From CAIWHR01 sp963724975 (GTDB lineage Bacteria; Pseudomonadota; Gammaproteobacteria; Burkholderiales; Casimicrobiaceae), in NCBI GenBank assembly GCA_963724975.1, contig CAVRXB010000003.1, positions 62,001 to 126,000 on the forward strand: a stretch of 64,000 bases of DNA, read 5' to 3'. The notes under the pieces are model-generated. The model saw only the letters and a list, made by a program, of their open reading frames with translations, did not search any database and was not told the origin of the DNA. Position 1 is the first letter of the stretch; each line of letters begins with the position of its first letter. The position numbers and the translations under genes were made by a program. Below, piece after piece: positions 31,824 to 38,478 of this stretch.

Positions 31824-31911
31824 GCCTAACCCGTCGCTCAACGCGCAGGTCCCGCATCCGCGGCTGCGCTTTCGCGGCGGGCCGCCAATTGGGTATCTCC
31901 CCATTGGCACG
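31824..31911 (+). repeat. attC site 16, degenerate right half
   Basis: R'' GCCTAAC (31824-31830) is intact and complementary over 9 bases to the start of cassette 16. GCTCAACGCGCAGG and GGGCCGCCAATTGGG are the decayed arms. The R' core has mutated, probably to the ATTGGCA near 31903, so the right boundary is approximate. Confidence 0.65.
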
Positions 31912-31915
31912 CTCA

Positions 31916-32914
31916 ATGTCTGAAGATCAGTCGGTGTCGCGGCGCGTGTTTTTCCTCGTGTTCGTAGAGTTCCTCGCGGCGGCGGCGCTCACGGCGGTCG
32001 CACAGGCGCAGACGGTGGTCCGTCGTATCGGTATCCTGGACGCCGGCGCACGCCTCACGCCCGAGAATATCGTGGAGAGCGGCGAGCCCTTGCGCCAGCT
32101 TGGATGGGTCGAAGGTCGGAATCTGCGCGTCGAGCGGCGTTATGCGAACGGACGAGCCGAAACGTTGCAGGCTCTTGCCGAAGAGTTGGTGCGCGCCAAG
32201 GTCGAAGTCATCGTGACCTACGGGACGACGGCGACGCTCGCCGCGAAGCGTGCGACGACCACCGTTCCGATCGTGTTTTCCGCAGGCGATCCGATCCTTC
32301 TCGGATTCGTCGCCAGCCTTCAACGACCTGGCGGCAACCTCACAGGCTTTTCTCAGGCCAAACCGGAGACCGCGGCGAAGTACCTGTCGCTGCTCAAGGA
32401 GTTGCTCCCCGCACTCCGGCGCGTCGGTGTGCTCCAATACTCCGCGAATCCGTACTACCGCGCAGCGCGGCGGCAATACGAGGATGTTTGTCGGTCGCTC
32501 GGCCTCGAGCCGATTTTCGTCGAGATTTCGGCAGCAAACGAAATCGAGCATGCCATCGCCCAGCTGCCGCGACAGCGCGCCGAGGCCCTCGTGTTGCGCG
32601 GCGACAGCTTCGTCTCCGACTACCGACTCGAAATCGCCAACGCGGCGCTGAAGCATCGCTTACCGACGATGGCCGAGCAAGCGCAACTCGTCCGTGAGGC
32701 CGGCGTCCTCGTCTCTTATACGGCGGTCGGGGACGAGGAAGACCGCCGGGTCGCCAGCTACGTCGACCGGATTCTTCGCGGGGCCAAGCCCGGCGACCTC
32801 CCAGTCGAGCAGCCTACGCAGTTCGAGTTGCTGATCAATCTCAAGACGGCGCAAGCGCTCGGGCTGACGATTCCCCAATCTTTGCTGCTGCATGCGAACG
32901 AGGTAATCCGGTGA
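31916..32914 (+). CDS. PF04392-type ABC substrate-binding protein (cassette 17, first copy)
   Basis: 332 residues from the ATG at 31916; the longer frame from 31709 runs through the upstream GNAT gene and attC. Signal peptide VSRRVFFLVFVEFLAAA with an RR pair, cleaved near AQAQT. Family features: RRIGILDAGARL, LGWVEGRNLRVERRYANG, EVIVTYGTTATLAA, LQRPGGNLTGFSQ, YTAVGDEEDRRVASYVDRIL, LPVEQPTQFELLINL, terminal HANEVIR. Its TGA overlaps the GTG of a second binding protein (GTGA), so the two are coupled. Confidence 0.87.
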   Translation: MSEDQSVSRRVFFLVFVEFLAAAALTAVAQAQTVVRRIGILDAGARLTPENIVESGEPLRQLGWVEGRNLRVERRYANGRAETLQALAEELVRAKVEVIVTYGTTATLAAKRATTTVPIVFSAGDPILLGFVASLQRPGGNLTGFSQAKPETAAKYLSLLKELLPALRRVGVLQYSANPYYRAARRQYEDVCRSLGLEPIFVEISAANEIEHAIAQLPRQRAEALVLRGDSFVSDYRLEIANAALKHRLPTMAEQAQLVREAGVLVSYTAVGDEEDRRVASYVDRILRGAKPGDLPVEQPTQFELLINLKTAQALGLTIPQSLLLHANEVIR

Positions 32915-33894
32915 CGCTTGACGTTCAGAGGCGCCTCGTTCTATGCGCAGCTGCTCTTCTCTCGATACCCTTCGCCAGCGCCCAGCCGGCTGCCAATTCG
33001 CGCCGGATCGCCGTGCTGATGGGTGGAGTGGCGATGGACCCGACATGGCTCGCCGCGCTGCGGGAGAACCTTGCGCAGATTGGGTGGATCGAAAATCGTA
33101 ACGTCGTAATCGATTATCGCTGGGGCGAGGGAGATGCCGCGCTCATGCGAAAACATGCAGCCGACCTCGTCAGCCAGAAACCAGACGTCATTGTTGTCAG
33201 GAGCGCAACCGCACTGCGCGAGGCGCGGCGAGCAGCCGGAGACCTTCCGATCGTTTTCGTGAGCGTTTCCGATCCGGTTGGAAACGGATTCGTTCAGAGC
33301 CTCGCGCGACCCGGAGGAAATATCACTGGCTTCAGCAATCTGGAGTACGACATGGCGGGGAAGTGGCTGCAGCTTCTCAAGGAGGTCGCCCCTAACGTCA
33401 GGCGAGTGCTGGTCCTGCAGAGTCCCAACAACCCAAACTGGCCGGGATGGATCCGCGCCATCGACGCTTCTGCCTCCACCCTGAAGCTCAGCGTAACTCG
33501 GGGAAGTGTCACGGACGGCGCACAGATCGAACCGACGATCTCCGCATTCGCGCGCGAGCCGAACGGTGGTCTGCTCGTGCTGCCAGATCCGTTTCTTAGG
33601 CCCCACCGTGACTTGATATTCGCGTTGGCGACGAAACTTCGCCTCCCGGGAGTGTATGGCGGTAGCGGATTCGACAATGGCAACGGCCTGATCTATTACG
33701 GTGTCGACGATGCAGACTCTGCGAGGCAGGCCGCCCTTTACGTCAGTCGCATTCTGAACGGCGAAAAAGCAGGCAATCTCCCGGTCCAGTCGCCAACCAA
33801 ATTCAAATTGCACGTCAATGCGAAGCTAGCCAAAACACTTGGCCTTACGCTACCTGCCGGCATCCTCGCCCGCGCGGATAGAGTTATCGAATGA
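32911..33894 (+). CDS. PF04392-type ABC substrate-binding protein (cassette 17, second copy)
   Basis: 327 residues from a GTG overlapping the previous stop. Signal QRRLVLCAAALLSIPFASAQ, with mature start near residue 25. Family features: RRIAVLMGG, IGWIENRNVVIDYRWGEG, PDVIVVRSATALREA, LARPGGNITGFSNL, FALATKLRLPGVYGG, VDDADSARQAALYVSRIL, LPVQSPTKFKLHVN, terminal RADRVIE. It shares the EPNGG/LVLPDPFL pattern with the cassette 2 protein (TPNGG/LVVMTDSFL), so it may be closer to that copy than to its direct neighbour. Confidence 0.87.
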   Translation: MTLDVQRRLVLCAAALLSIPFASAQPAANSRRIAVLMGGVAMDPTWLAALRENLAQIGWIENRNVVIDYRWGEGDAALMRKHAADLVSQKPDVIVVRSATALREARRAAGDLPIVFVSVSDPVGNGFVQSLARPGGNITGFSNLEYDMAGKWLQLLKEVAPNVRRVLVLQSPNNPNWPGWIRAIDASASTLKLSVTRGSVTDGAQIEPTISAFAREPNGGLLVLPDPFLRPHRDLIFALATKLRLPGVYGGSGFDNGNGLIYYGVDDADSARQAALYVSRILNGEKAGNLPVQSPTKFKLHVNAKLAKTLGLTLPAGILARADRVIE

Positions 33895-33943
33895 CTGGAT
33901 TGACGAGCGCAAGTCATCGTCATCTGCTGCGAAGGAGCAAACC

Positions 33944-34390
33944 ATGTCCGACCGCACCGTCCGCCTCCATCGAGTACTTCGCACCAAGCCCGAGAAGGTC
34001 TATCGCGCCTTCCTCGAGGCCAGTGCCTTGGCCAAGTGGCTCCCTCCCTATGGTTTCACCTGCACGGTCCACCACATGGACGCGCGCGTCGGTGGCACAT
34101 TCCGGATGTCGTTCCAGAACTTCTCGAGCGGCAATGGTCACTCATTCGGCGGGGAGTACATCGAACTGCTGCCGAACGAACGGATTCGCTACACGGACAA
34201 GTTCGAAGACCCGAACTTGCCAGGCGTGCTTGAGGTGACGGTGTCGCTGATACCGGTCCTTTGCGGAACAGAGATAAGCATCACTCAGAGTGGCATTCCC
34301 GACGCCATTCCTCTCGAGATGTGCTACCTCGGTTGGCAGGAGTCGCTAGCCCAGTTGGCGACGCTCGTCGAGCCCGAAATTCCGGGCTAG
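33944..34390 (+). CDS. SRPBCC/AHSA1-domain protein (cassette 17)
   Basis: 148 residues, START-like ligand-binding fold (activator of Hsp90 ATPase homologue 1 type). VRLHRVLRTKPEKVYRAFLE at the start, ALAKWLPPYGFTCTVHHMDARVGGTFRMSF, ERIRYTDKFEDP and SGIPDAIPLEMCYLGWQESLAQLATLVE at the end are typical. GAAGGAG lies 7 bases before the ATG at 33944, so the longer frame is not needed. It follows the two binding proteins 49 bases on and precedes attC 17. Confidence 0.83.
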   Translation: MSDRTVRLHRVLRTKPEKVYRAFLEASALAKWLPPYGFTCTVHHMDARVGGTFRMSFQNFSSGNGHSFGGEYIELLPNERIRYTDKFEDPNLPGVLEVTVSLIPVLCGTEISITQSGIPDAIPLEMCYLGWQESLAQLATLVEPEIPG

Positions 34391-34464
34391 GAGCAGACGA
34401 CGGGCGTTGGCTAATTGCGGTCGACAACCCGTGGGGAGCGCAGATTCCGACGCAACGTTGAACA

Positions 34465-34546
34465 AGCTGACCGCTCGGTCACACGGACGCACCGCGTGCG
34501 CAGCTTTTCGGGGCCGCGGGTCGCCGGTTACCCGCGTTCGTTAGGC
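34465..34546 (+). repeat. attC site 17, degenerate left core
   Basis: R' GTTAGGC (34540-34546), L' GGGTCGCCGGTTACC and L'' GGTCACACGGACGC are clear (GTCAACACGG family). R'' has decayed to about AGCTGACC (34465-34472). Confidence 0.7.
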
Positions 34547-34547
34547 C

Positions 34548-34754
34548 TCAACTCGGTGTCGGCAACGCATACGATCTCGGCGCCTGTTGCTCCGTGTTCA
34601 CACGATCAATTGCCGCACGGGCCGCCTCATTCCGTGGGGTGCTATCCTCTAAGTAAACCGTTGACACCTCCAGCTGAGGATTGAAGTCCCGAGCTCCTGG
34701 AACGAAGGTGCAATCGCGCAGCAAACTATTCGCAACCCTCTCTCGCACGCGCAT
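34548..34754 (-). CDS. Possible minus-strand small ORF between attC 17 and the fifth binding protein
   Basis: 68 residues reading NPQLEVSTVYLEDSTPRNEA and AIDRVNTEQQ, with balanced, protein-like composition, on the strand opposite to all other cargo. It fills most of the otherwise empty 34547-34759. It may be an inverted or truncated cassette gene. No family, no clear ribosome-binding site; could be chance. Confidence 0.3.
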   Translation of the reverse strand: MRVRERVANSLLRDCTFVPGARDFNPQLEVSTVYLEDSTPRNEAARAAIDRVNTEQQAPRSYALPTPS

Positions 34755-34795
34755 TTTGGGTGTTGGCGACCGACATAAGATGCAGGAGGAAGCCC

Positions 34796-35773
34796 GTGTT
34801 TGACGTTCGTCGCCGCGACCTCATGGCGCTCATCGGTAGCGCAGTCTTACTGTCGCCTTTCGCGACGCGCGCGCAACAATCCAAGGCGCGTCGAATCGGC
34901 GCTCTCTACATAGGGATCGCAGATGCCGAATCGTTCAAAAAGGAACTCCGCGAAGGAATGCGGGAATATGGCTATGTAGAAGGCAAGAACGTTGCTTTCG
35001 AATTTCGCTCCGCGGATGGGAATCTGGATCGACTTCCGGAGCTCGCGTCCGAGCTGGTTCGTCTCGAGGTTGACGTCATTGTTGCGCTCTATGTTCCGTG
35101 TGCTCTGGCGGCGAAGCAGGCGACGCGCGATATCCCAATCGTGATCTTGGCAGGCGAGCCCGTCGAGACCGGTTTAGTACCCAGCCTGGCGAGACCTGGT
35201 GGAAACATTACCGGCATATCTTTGATGGCGGCCCCCTCCAATGGGAAAAGCGTTGACCTGTTCCGGGATATGCTGCCTTCGCTGCGGCGCGTTGGCGTCC
35301 TCGCCCACGCAACCAATCCGGTATTTGCGAAGGCAATGATTGACAACGTTCAACTCGCGGGGGCTCCGACACGGACGCAAATACAGCCAGTCGTCATGAT
35401 CCGCGGACCAGATGAACTCGAAGGTGCCTTTGCGACCATGGTAAAAGAGCGGGCCGATGCCGTCGTCGTCCAAGGCAGCTTGGCGATAAAATCGGTAACC
35501 GATCTGGCGATTAGGCACCGCTTGCCCGCGGCCTCGACCCCACGCGCGTTTGCCGATATCGGAGGACTCATGTCTTTCGGTGCGGATGGACCCGCGGCAG
35601 TCAGGGATGCCACCAAGTTTGTAGACAGGATATTGCACGGTAAGCAACCAAAGGACATGCCGATCGAGCAGCCCACAAAGTTCGAGCTGGCAATCAATCT
35701 CAAGACGGCCAAGGCCATGGGGCTCAATATTCCGCAGGCGTTTTTGCTGCGCGCCGATGTGTTGATCCAGTAG
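34796..35773 (+). CDS. PF04392-type ABC substrate-binding protein (cassette 18)
   Basis: 325 residues from a GTG at 34796, chosen for AGGAGGA five bases upstream; the ATG at 34760 lacks one. Twin-arginine-like signal VRRRDLMALIGSAVLL, cleaved near ATRAQQ. Family features: RRIGALYIG, EYGYVEGKNVAFEFRSADG, DVIVALYVPCALAA, LARPGGNITGISL, MPIEQPTKFELAINL, terminal RADVLIQ. Fifth copy in the array. Flanked by attC 17 and a decayed site at 35856. Confidence 0.87.
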   Translation: MFDVRRRDLMALIGSAVLLSPFATRAQQSKARRIGALYIGIADAESFKKELREGMREYGYVEGKNVAFEFRSADGNLDRLPELASELVRLEVDVIVALYVPCALAAKQATRDIPIVILAGEPVETGLVPSLARPGGNITGISLMAAPSNGKSVDLFRDMLPSLRRVGVLAHATNPVFAKAMIDNVQLAGAPTRTQIQPVVMIRGPDELEGAFATMVKERADAVVVQGSLAIKSVTDLAIRHRLPAASTPRAFADIGGLMSFGADGPAAVRDATKFVDRILHGKQPKDMPIEQPTKFELAINLKTAKAMGLNIPQAFLLRADVLIQ

Positions 35774-35855
35774 CCGCAAGTTTGACTACAAAGCGCTTGA
35801 GTCAAGGTCGAGACGTGAAACCTGTCTTTGATGCATCGGATCTTCTCAACTGACC

Positions 35856-35862
35856 GTTAGGC
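35856..35862 (+). repeat. attC remnant 18 (R' core only)
   Basis: GTTAGGC preceded by TCAACTGACC. No R'' or arms can be found after the binding-protein stop, so this site is truncated. It still marks the start of the next cassette. Confidence 0.5.
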
Positions 35863-35870
35863 GCCCTGTC

Positions 35871-36110
35871 GTGCAATCATCCGCGATTCTCGAGTCCGTA
35901 TTGACGTGTCCACACTGCGGGTTCGCGGCGGTCGAGGTGATGCCAATTAACGCGTGCATCATCTTGCACGAGTGCCAAGCTTGTCACGCATTGCTGCGTC
36001 CCAACGCGGGTGATTGCTGTGTGTTCTGTTCGTTCGGCTCGGTCAAATGCCCTCCAATGCAGGAGTCGAAAGGTTGCTGTGTTGGCGCTACGAATCCCGC
36101 CGGGACTTAA
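35871..36110 (+). CDS. Small GDCCVFCS zinc-binding protein (cassette 19)
   Basis: 79 residues from a GTG at 35871. Two metal-binding clusters: LTCPHCGFA with HECQACH (about 12-39), and GDCCVFCSFGSVKCPPMQ (about 47-64). This short family, often seen beside metal-resistance genes and as stand-alone cargo, has no proven role; zinc or another soft metal is likely bound. The start is nine bases after the R' core. Stop at 36110, next to a short decayed attC. Confidence 0.75.
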   Translation: MQSSAILESVLTCPHCGFAAVEVMPINACIILHECQACHALLRPNAGDCCVFCSFGSVKCPPMQESKGCCVGATNPAGT

Positions 36111-36140
36111 GCCAACGCCGCCCGGACCGATTTGTTAGAC
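36109..36140 (+). repeat. attC site 19, short and decayed
   Basis: AAGCCAAC near 36112-36119, CCCGGACCG, and R' GTTAGAC (36134-36140): about 30 bases in all. Complementarity to the start of cassette 19 is poor. Confidence 0.45.
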
Positions 36141-36155
36141 CGCTCGAGCACAACT

Positions 36156-36629
36156 TTGAACACGTCATACGTGCTGGCGATACTCTTGGGCGGTTCCATC
36201 GCCGGCGCGCTTGACATCGTGTTCGCTATCTCTTTTGCCGCTTACAGTGGCGTCGCTCCAATCCGGTTGCTGCAAACCGTAGCGAGCGGGTTGCTCGGCA
36301 TGGAAGCATTTTCAGGCGGCGTCCCCGTAGCGGTTCTGGGTCTTGCGCTCCACTTTGGCATGTCCTTCTTGTGGGCAGCTCTCTTTCTCGTGTTCGCGTT
36401 GCTCGTGCCATCGCTCGTACGCTACCCCGTCGCGTCTGGCATCGCGTTCGGGATCGGGGTCTTTCTTGCAATGCGGCTTTTGGTGCTGCCCCTGTCCGCC
36501 TTTCCATACCCGGTTTCCTTCAAGCCGCTCGCCACCGCCCTGGATCTCTTGTCTCATGCATTGTTGTTCGGCGTTCCAATTGCTTGGGCGACGCGAAAGG
36601 CCTTGATCGCCGTATCGTCGGTGGCCTAA
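36156..36629 (+). CDS. Integral membrane protein (cassette 20)
   Basis: 157 residues from a TTG at 36156; a TTG at 36132 would lie in the R' core. Four hydrophobic segments (SYVLAILLGGSIAGALDIVF, GLLGMEAFSGGVPVAVLGL, SFLWAALFLVFALLVPSLV, YPVASGIAFGIGVFLAMRLLVLP) and a basic end. Resembles small uncharacterised DUF1440-like membrane proteins; role unknown. The TAA stop is supplied by the R'' core of attC 20. Confidence 0.65.
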   Translation: MNTSYVLAILLGGSIAGALDIVFAISFAAYSGVAPIRLLQTVASGLLGMEAFSGGVPVAVLGLALHFGMSFLWAALFLVFALLVPSLVRYPVASGIAFGIGVFLAMRLLVLPLSAFPYPVSFKPLATALDLLSHALLFGVPIAWATRKALIAVSSVA

Positions 36630-36707
36630 CCTCTCGCTCAAGTGGGACGACCCGCCGGCGACGCTTCGCGTTTGCGTCAGATCGCCGGTTACTTTGATTC
36701 GTTAGAC
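36624..36707 (+). repeat. attC site 20
   Basis: R'' GCCTAAC (36624-36630) to R' GTTAGAC (36701-36707), 84 bases, with arms CTCAAGTGGGACGACC and AGATCGCCGGTTACT. The last full-length site before the array decays. Confidence 0.83.
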
Positions 36708-36726
36708 CGCGCACCGAGAGTATCTG

Positions 36727-37125
36727 ATGGCTACAGTCGAGCCGCTGGACATCCGTAATGGACTCTGCATCTACCGTCCGCGCGGTAAGTATTCTCTCGT
36801 CGAGGCGGTGAACCTCGTTTCGGCCGCGATCGCATACTGTCGCGCCAAGGGGGCCAAATCAGTGTTGATCGACGCGACGGGCTTCGAAGGACTTCCAATA
36901 CCGACACTTGTTGATCGCTTCCTGATGGTCGAGGATTGGGCGCAACACGCCGAGGGCACGGTCGTCGTGGCATTGGTGGCACAGCACGAGTACATACATC
37001 CGCGCAAGTTCGGCGTTAAGGTTGCACAGCATTTCGGATTGATTTGCGATGTTCATACGTCCGAGGAAGAGGCGTTGAAATGGCTCTCGGAAACTGCGGC
37101 CAATGGCGTCAGAAGCGATACATGA
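36727..37125 (+). CDS. STAS/SpoIIAA-like hypothetical protein (cassette 21)
   Basis: 132 residues. IYRPRGKYSLVEAVNLVSAAIAYCRAKGAKSVLIDATGFEGLP (about 15-57) has the strand-helix-strand pattern and IDATGF near a possible phosphorylation loop of STAS-like proteins. VVVALVAQHEYIHPRKFGVKVAQHFG follows. Similar short proteins occur singly in many soil genomes; no partner kinase is present. AGAGTATCTG precedes the ATG. Confidence 0.6.
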   Translation: MATVEPLDIRNGLCIYRPRGKYSLVEAVNLVSAAIAYCRAKGAKSVLIDATGFEGLPIPTLVDRFLMVEDWAQHAEGTVVVALVAQHEYIHPRKFGVKVAQHFGLICDVHTSEEEALKWLSETAANGVRSDT

Positions 37126-37165
37126 CAAACGCCGCCTTCGCCGTTCGTTGCTTTGTCCGTTAGCG
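37124..37165 (+). repeat. attC site 21, decayed
   Basis: GACAAAC (37124-37130) and GTTAGCG (37159-37165), 42 bases apart end to end, with GACAAA/TTTGTC pairing inside. The arms are lost. Confidence 0.4.
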
Positions 37166-37184
37166 CCGTTCGGGAGCGCGTGAG

Positions 37185-37715
37185 GTGAAGCGGGTCGCAG
37201 TCTTCGGGAATGCAGGCGGCGGCAAGTCGACCTTGGCAAGAAGATTGGCGGAGGTCACGCGCCTGCCTCTGTACCCCCTGGACATGATCCAGTTTCGAGC
37301 GGGCGGGAGCAAGGTTCCGCACGACGAGTATCTGAAGGTCCATGCAGAGCTGCTGGGGCGTGATGCATGGATCATTGATGGATTCGGCTGCGTCAGATCC
37401 GCCTGGGAGCGTTTCTCGGCAGCAGATACATTGGTCTACATCGACCTGCCGTTGACCACCCACTTTCTCTTGGTAACGAAGCGCTTCTTCAAGGGTCTCT
37501 TCGTGACGCCGGAAGGTTGGCCCGACCGCAGCCCGATGCTTCGCAGCACCATCGACGGCTATCGCGTACTGTGGCTGTGCCATCGGAACTTGACGCCCAA
37601 GTATCGGAAGCTCGTTTCCGAGGCCCGGCCTCACAAACGCGTCCACCACCTTAGATCGGTGCAGGAGATCAGCACCTTCCTGAACGCCATAAGGTCGGAA
37701 CTCGCACTTGCTTGA
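37185..37715 (+). CDS. Adenylate-kinase-like P-loop NTPase (cassette 22)
   Basis: 176 residues from a GTG, of the topology-modulation/FlaR-like kinase group. Walker A FGNAGGGKSTLARRL (about 7-21), LPLYPLDMIQFRAGG, then DAWIIDGFGCVRSAWERFSAADTLVYIDLP with a Walker-B-like strand. Probably phosphorylates a small molecule; substrate unknown. GAGCGCGTGAGG precedes the start. A truncated attC R'' (37722-37728) lies just beyond its stop. Confidence 0.75.
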   Translation: MKRVAVFGNAGGGKSTLARRLAEVTRLPLYPLDMIQFRAGGSKVPHDEYLKVHAELLGRDAWIIDGFGCVRSAWERFSAADTLVYIDLPLTTHFLLVTKRFFKGLFVTPEGWPDRSPMLRSTIDGYRVLWLCHRNLTPKYRKLVSEARPHKRVHHLRSVQEISTFLNAIRSELALA

Positions 37716-37721
37716 ATCGGC

Positions 37722-37728
37722 GCCCAAC
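37722..37728 (+). repeat. attC remnant 22 (R'' core only)
   Basis: GGCGCCCAAC pairs with the start of cassette 22 (GTTAGCGCC) with one mismatch. No R' or arms follow: the next gene begins within 30 bases, so the right side was deleted. Confidence 0.4.
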
Positions 37729-37755
37729 GCCGCAACACAAGCTATCCTTGGAACT

Positions 37756-38283
37756 TTGCGTATCCTCGAAACACAGCGCCTCATCCTGCGGCACCTTGAG
37801 CCGGCGGACCTCGATGCGCTCTACGCGCTCTATCGAGATCCGGAGATCCGTCGCTATTTTCCAGACGGCACGAGAAGCCTAGAGGAGACTAAGGAAGAAC
37901 TGGAGTGGTTTCTGCGCGGCCATCCGCGCAAACCGGAATTGGGGCTATGGGCAACGATCGAGAAGAAGTCTGGTACGTTCCTTGGCCGCTGCGGGCTCTT
38001 GCCTTGGAACATCGGCGGTCGGCCTGAGGTGGAACTGGCGTTTCTCATCGACAAGTCCCGCTGGGGTGAAGGCTTCGCTACCGAGGCGTCGCTCGGGATC
38101 ATCGCGTACGCGCACCAGTTGTTGGCACTCGAACGCCTGATCTGTCTCATCATGCAGGGAAATGAACGATCTGCGGCGGTTGCCAAGAAGATTGGAATGC
38201 ACTTTGAGAGCGAATACATCGACGAGCATGGGCCTTGCCACATCTATGCTCGCTCACTCACCGGCGCTGGCGATCAACGGTGA
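37756..38283 (+). CDS. RimJ/RimL-type GNAT acetyltransferase
   Basis: 175 residues from a TTG at 37756, chosen because LRILETQRLILRHLEPADLDAL is the canonical start of the group; the longer frame from 37708 would run through the attC remnant. GTFLGRCGLLPWNIGGRPEVELAFLIDKSRWGEGFATEA holds the acetyl-CoA loop region (about 75-113), and RLICLIMQGNERSAAVAKKIGMHFESE follows. Acceptor (protein N-terminus or small molecule) unknown. Confidence 0.8.
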   Translation: MRILETQRLILRHLEPADLDALYALYRDPEIRRYFPDGTRSLEETKEELEWFLRGHPRKPELGLWATIEKKSGTFLGRCGLLPWNIGGRPEVELAFLIDKSRWGEGFATEASLGIIAYAHQLLALERLICLIMQGNERSAAVAKKIGMHFESEYIDEHGPCHIYARSLTGAGDQR

Positions 38284-38478
38284 ACGCCGAGAGGGCAATG
38301 GGATGCCATTACCGACGTCATGATTCTGTTCAACCCAAATGCGCGTTGATGATTCGTGGGACACGTAGTGGTGTGAAAAGCGCTAATACCGCCCTTTGGG
38401 CTTCGCGGTCGATTTGCGAGCGTATCATCGCCCCGAGACGCTCGAACGGGTTCGCAAAGGTCAGCTAGAAACTACGCC

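Noticed and set aside
31709..31915. Upstream extension of the third binding protein
   Set aside because: It runs through the GNAT 3' end and attC 16; the signal peptide begins at 31916.
18692..36707. Reading the regular repeats as a CRISPR array
   Set aside because: Spacing is 0.4-2.7 kb with genes between, and the repeats are imperfect inverted structures with GTTRRRY ends; these are attC sites. No cas genes are present.
38396..38478. Frame reading GFAVDLRAYHRPETLERVRKG before the TPR gene
   Set aside because: It looks slightly protein-like, but it overlaps the TPR gene in another frame and lacks a start signal; could be a remnant, not supportable.
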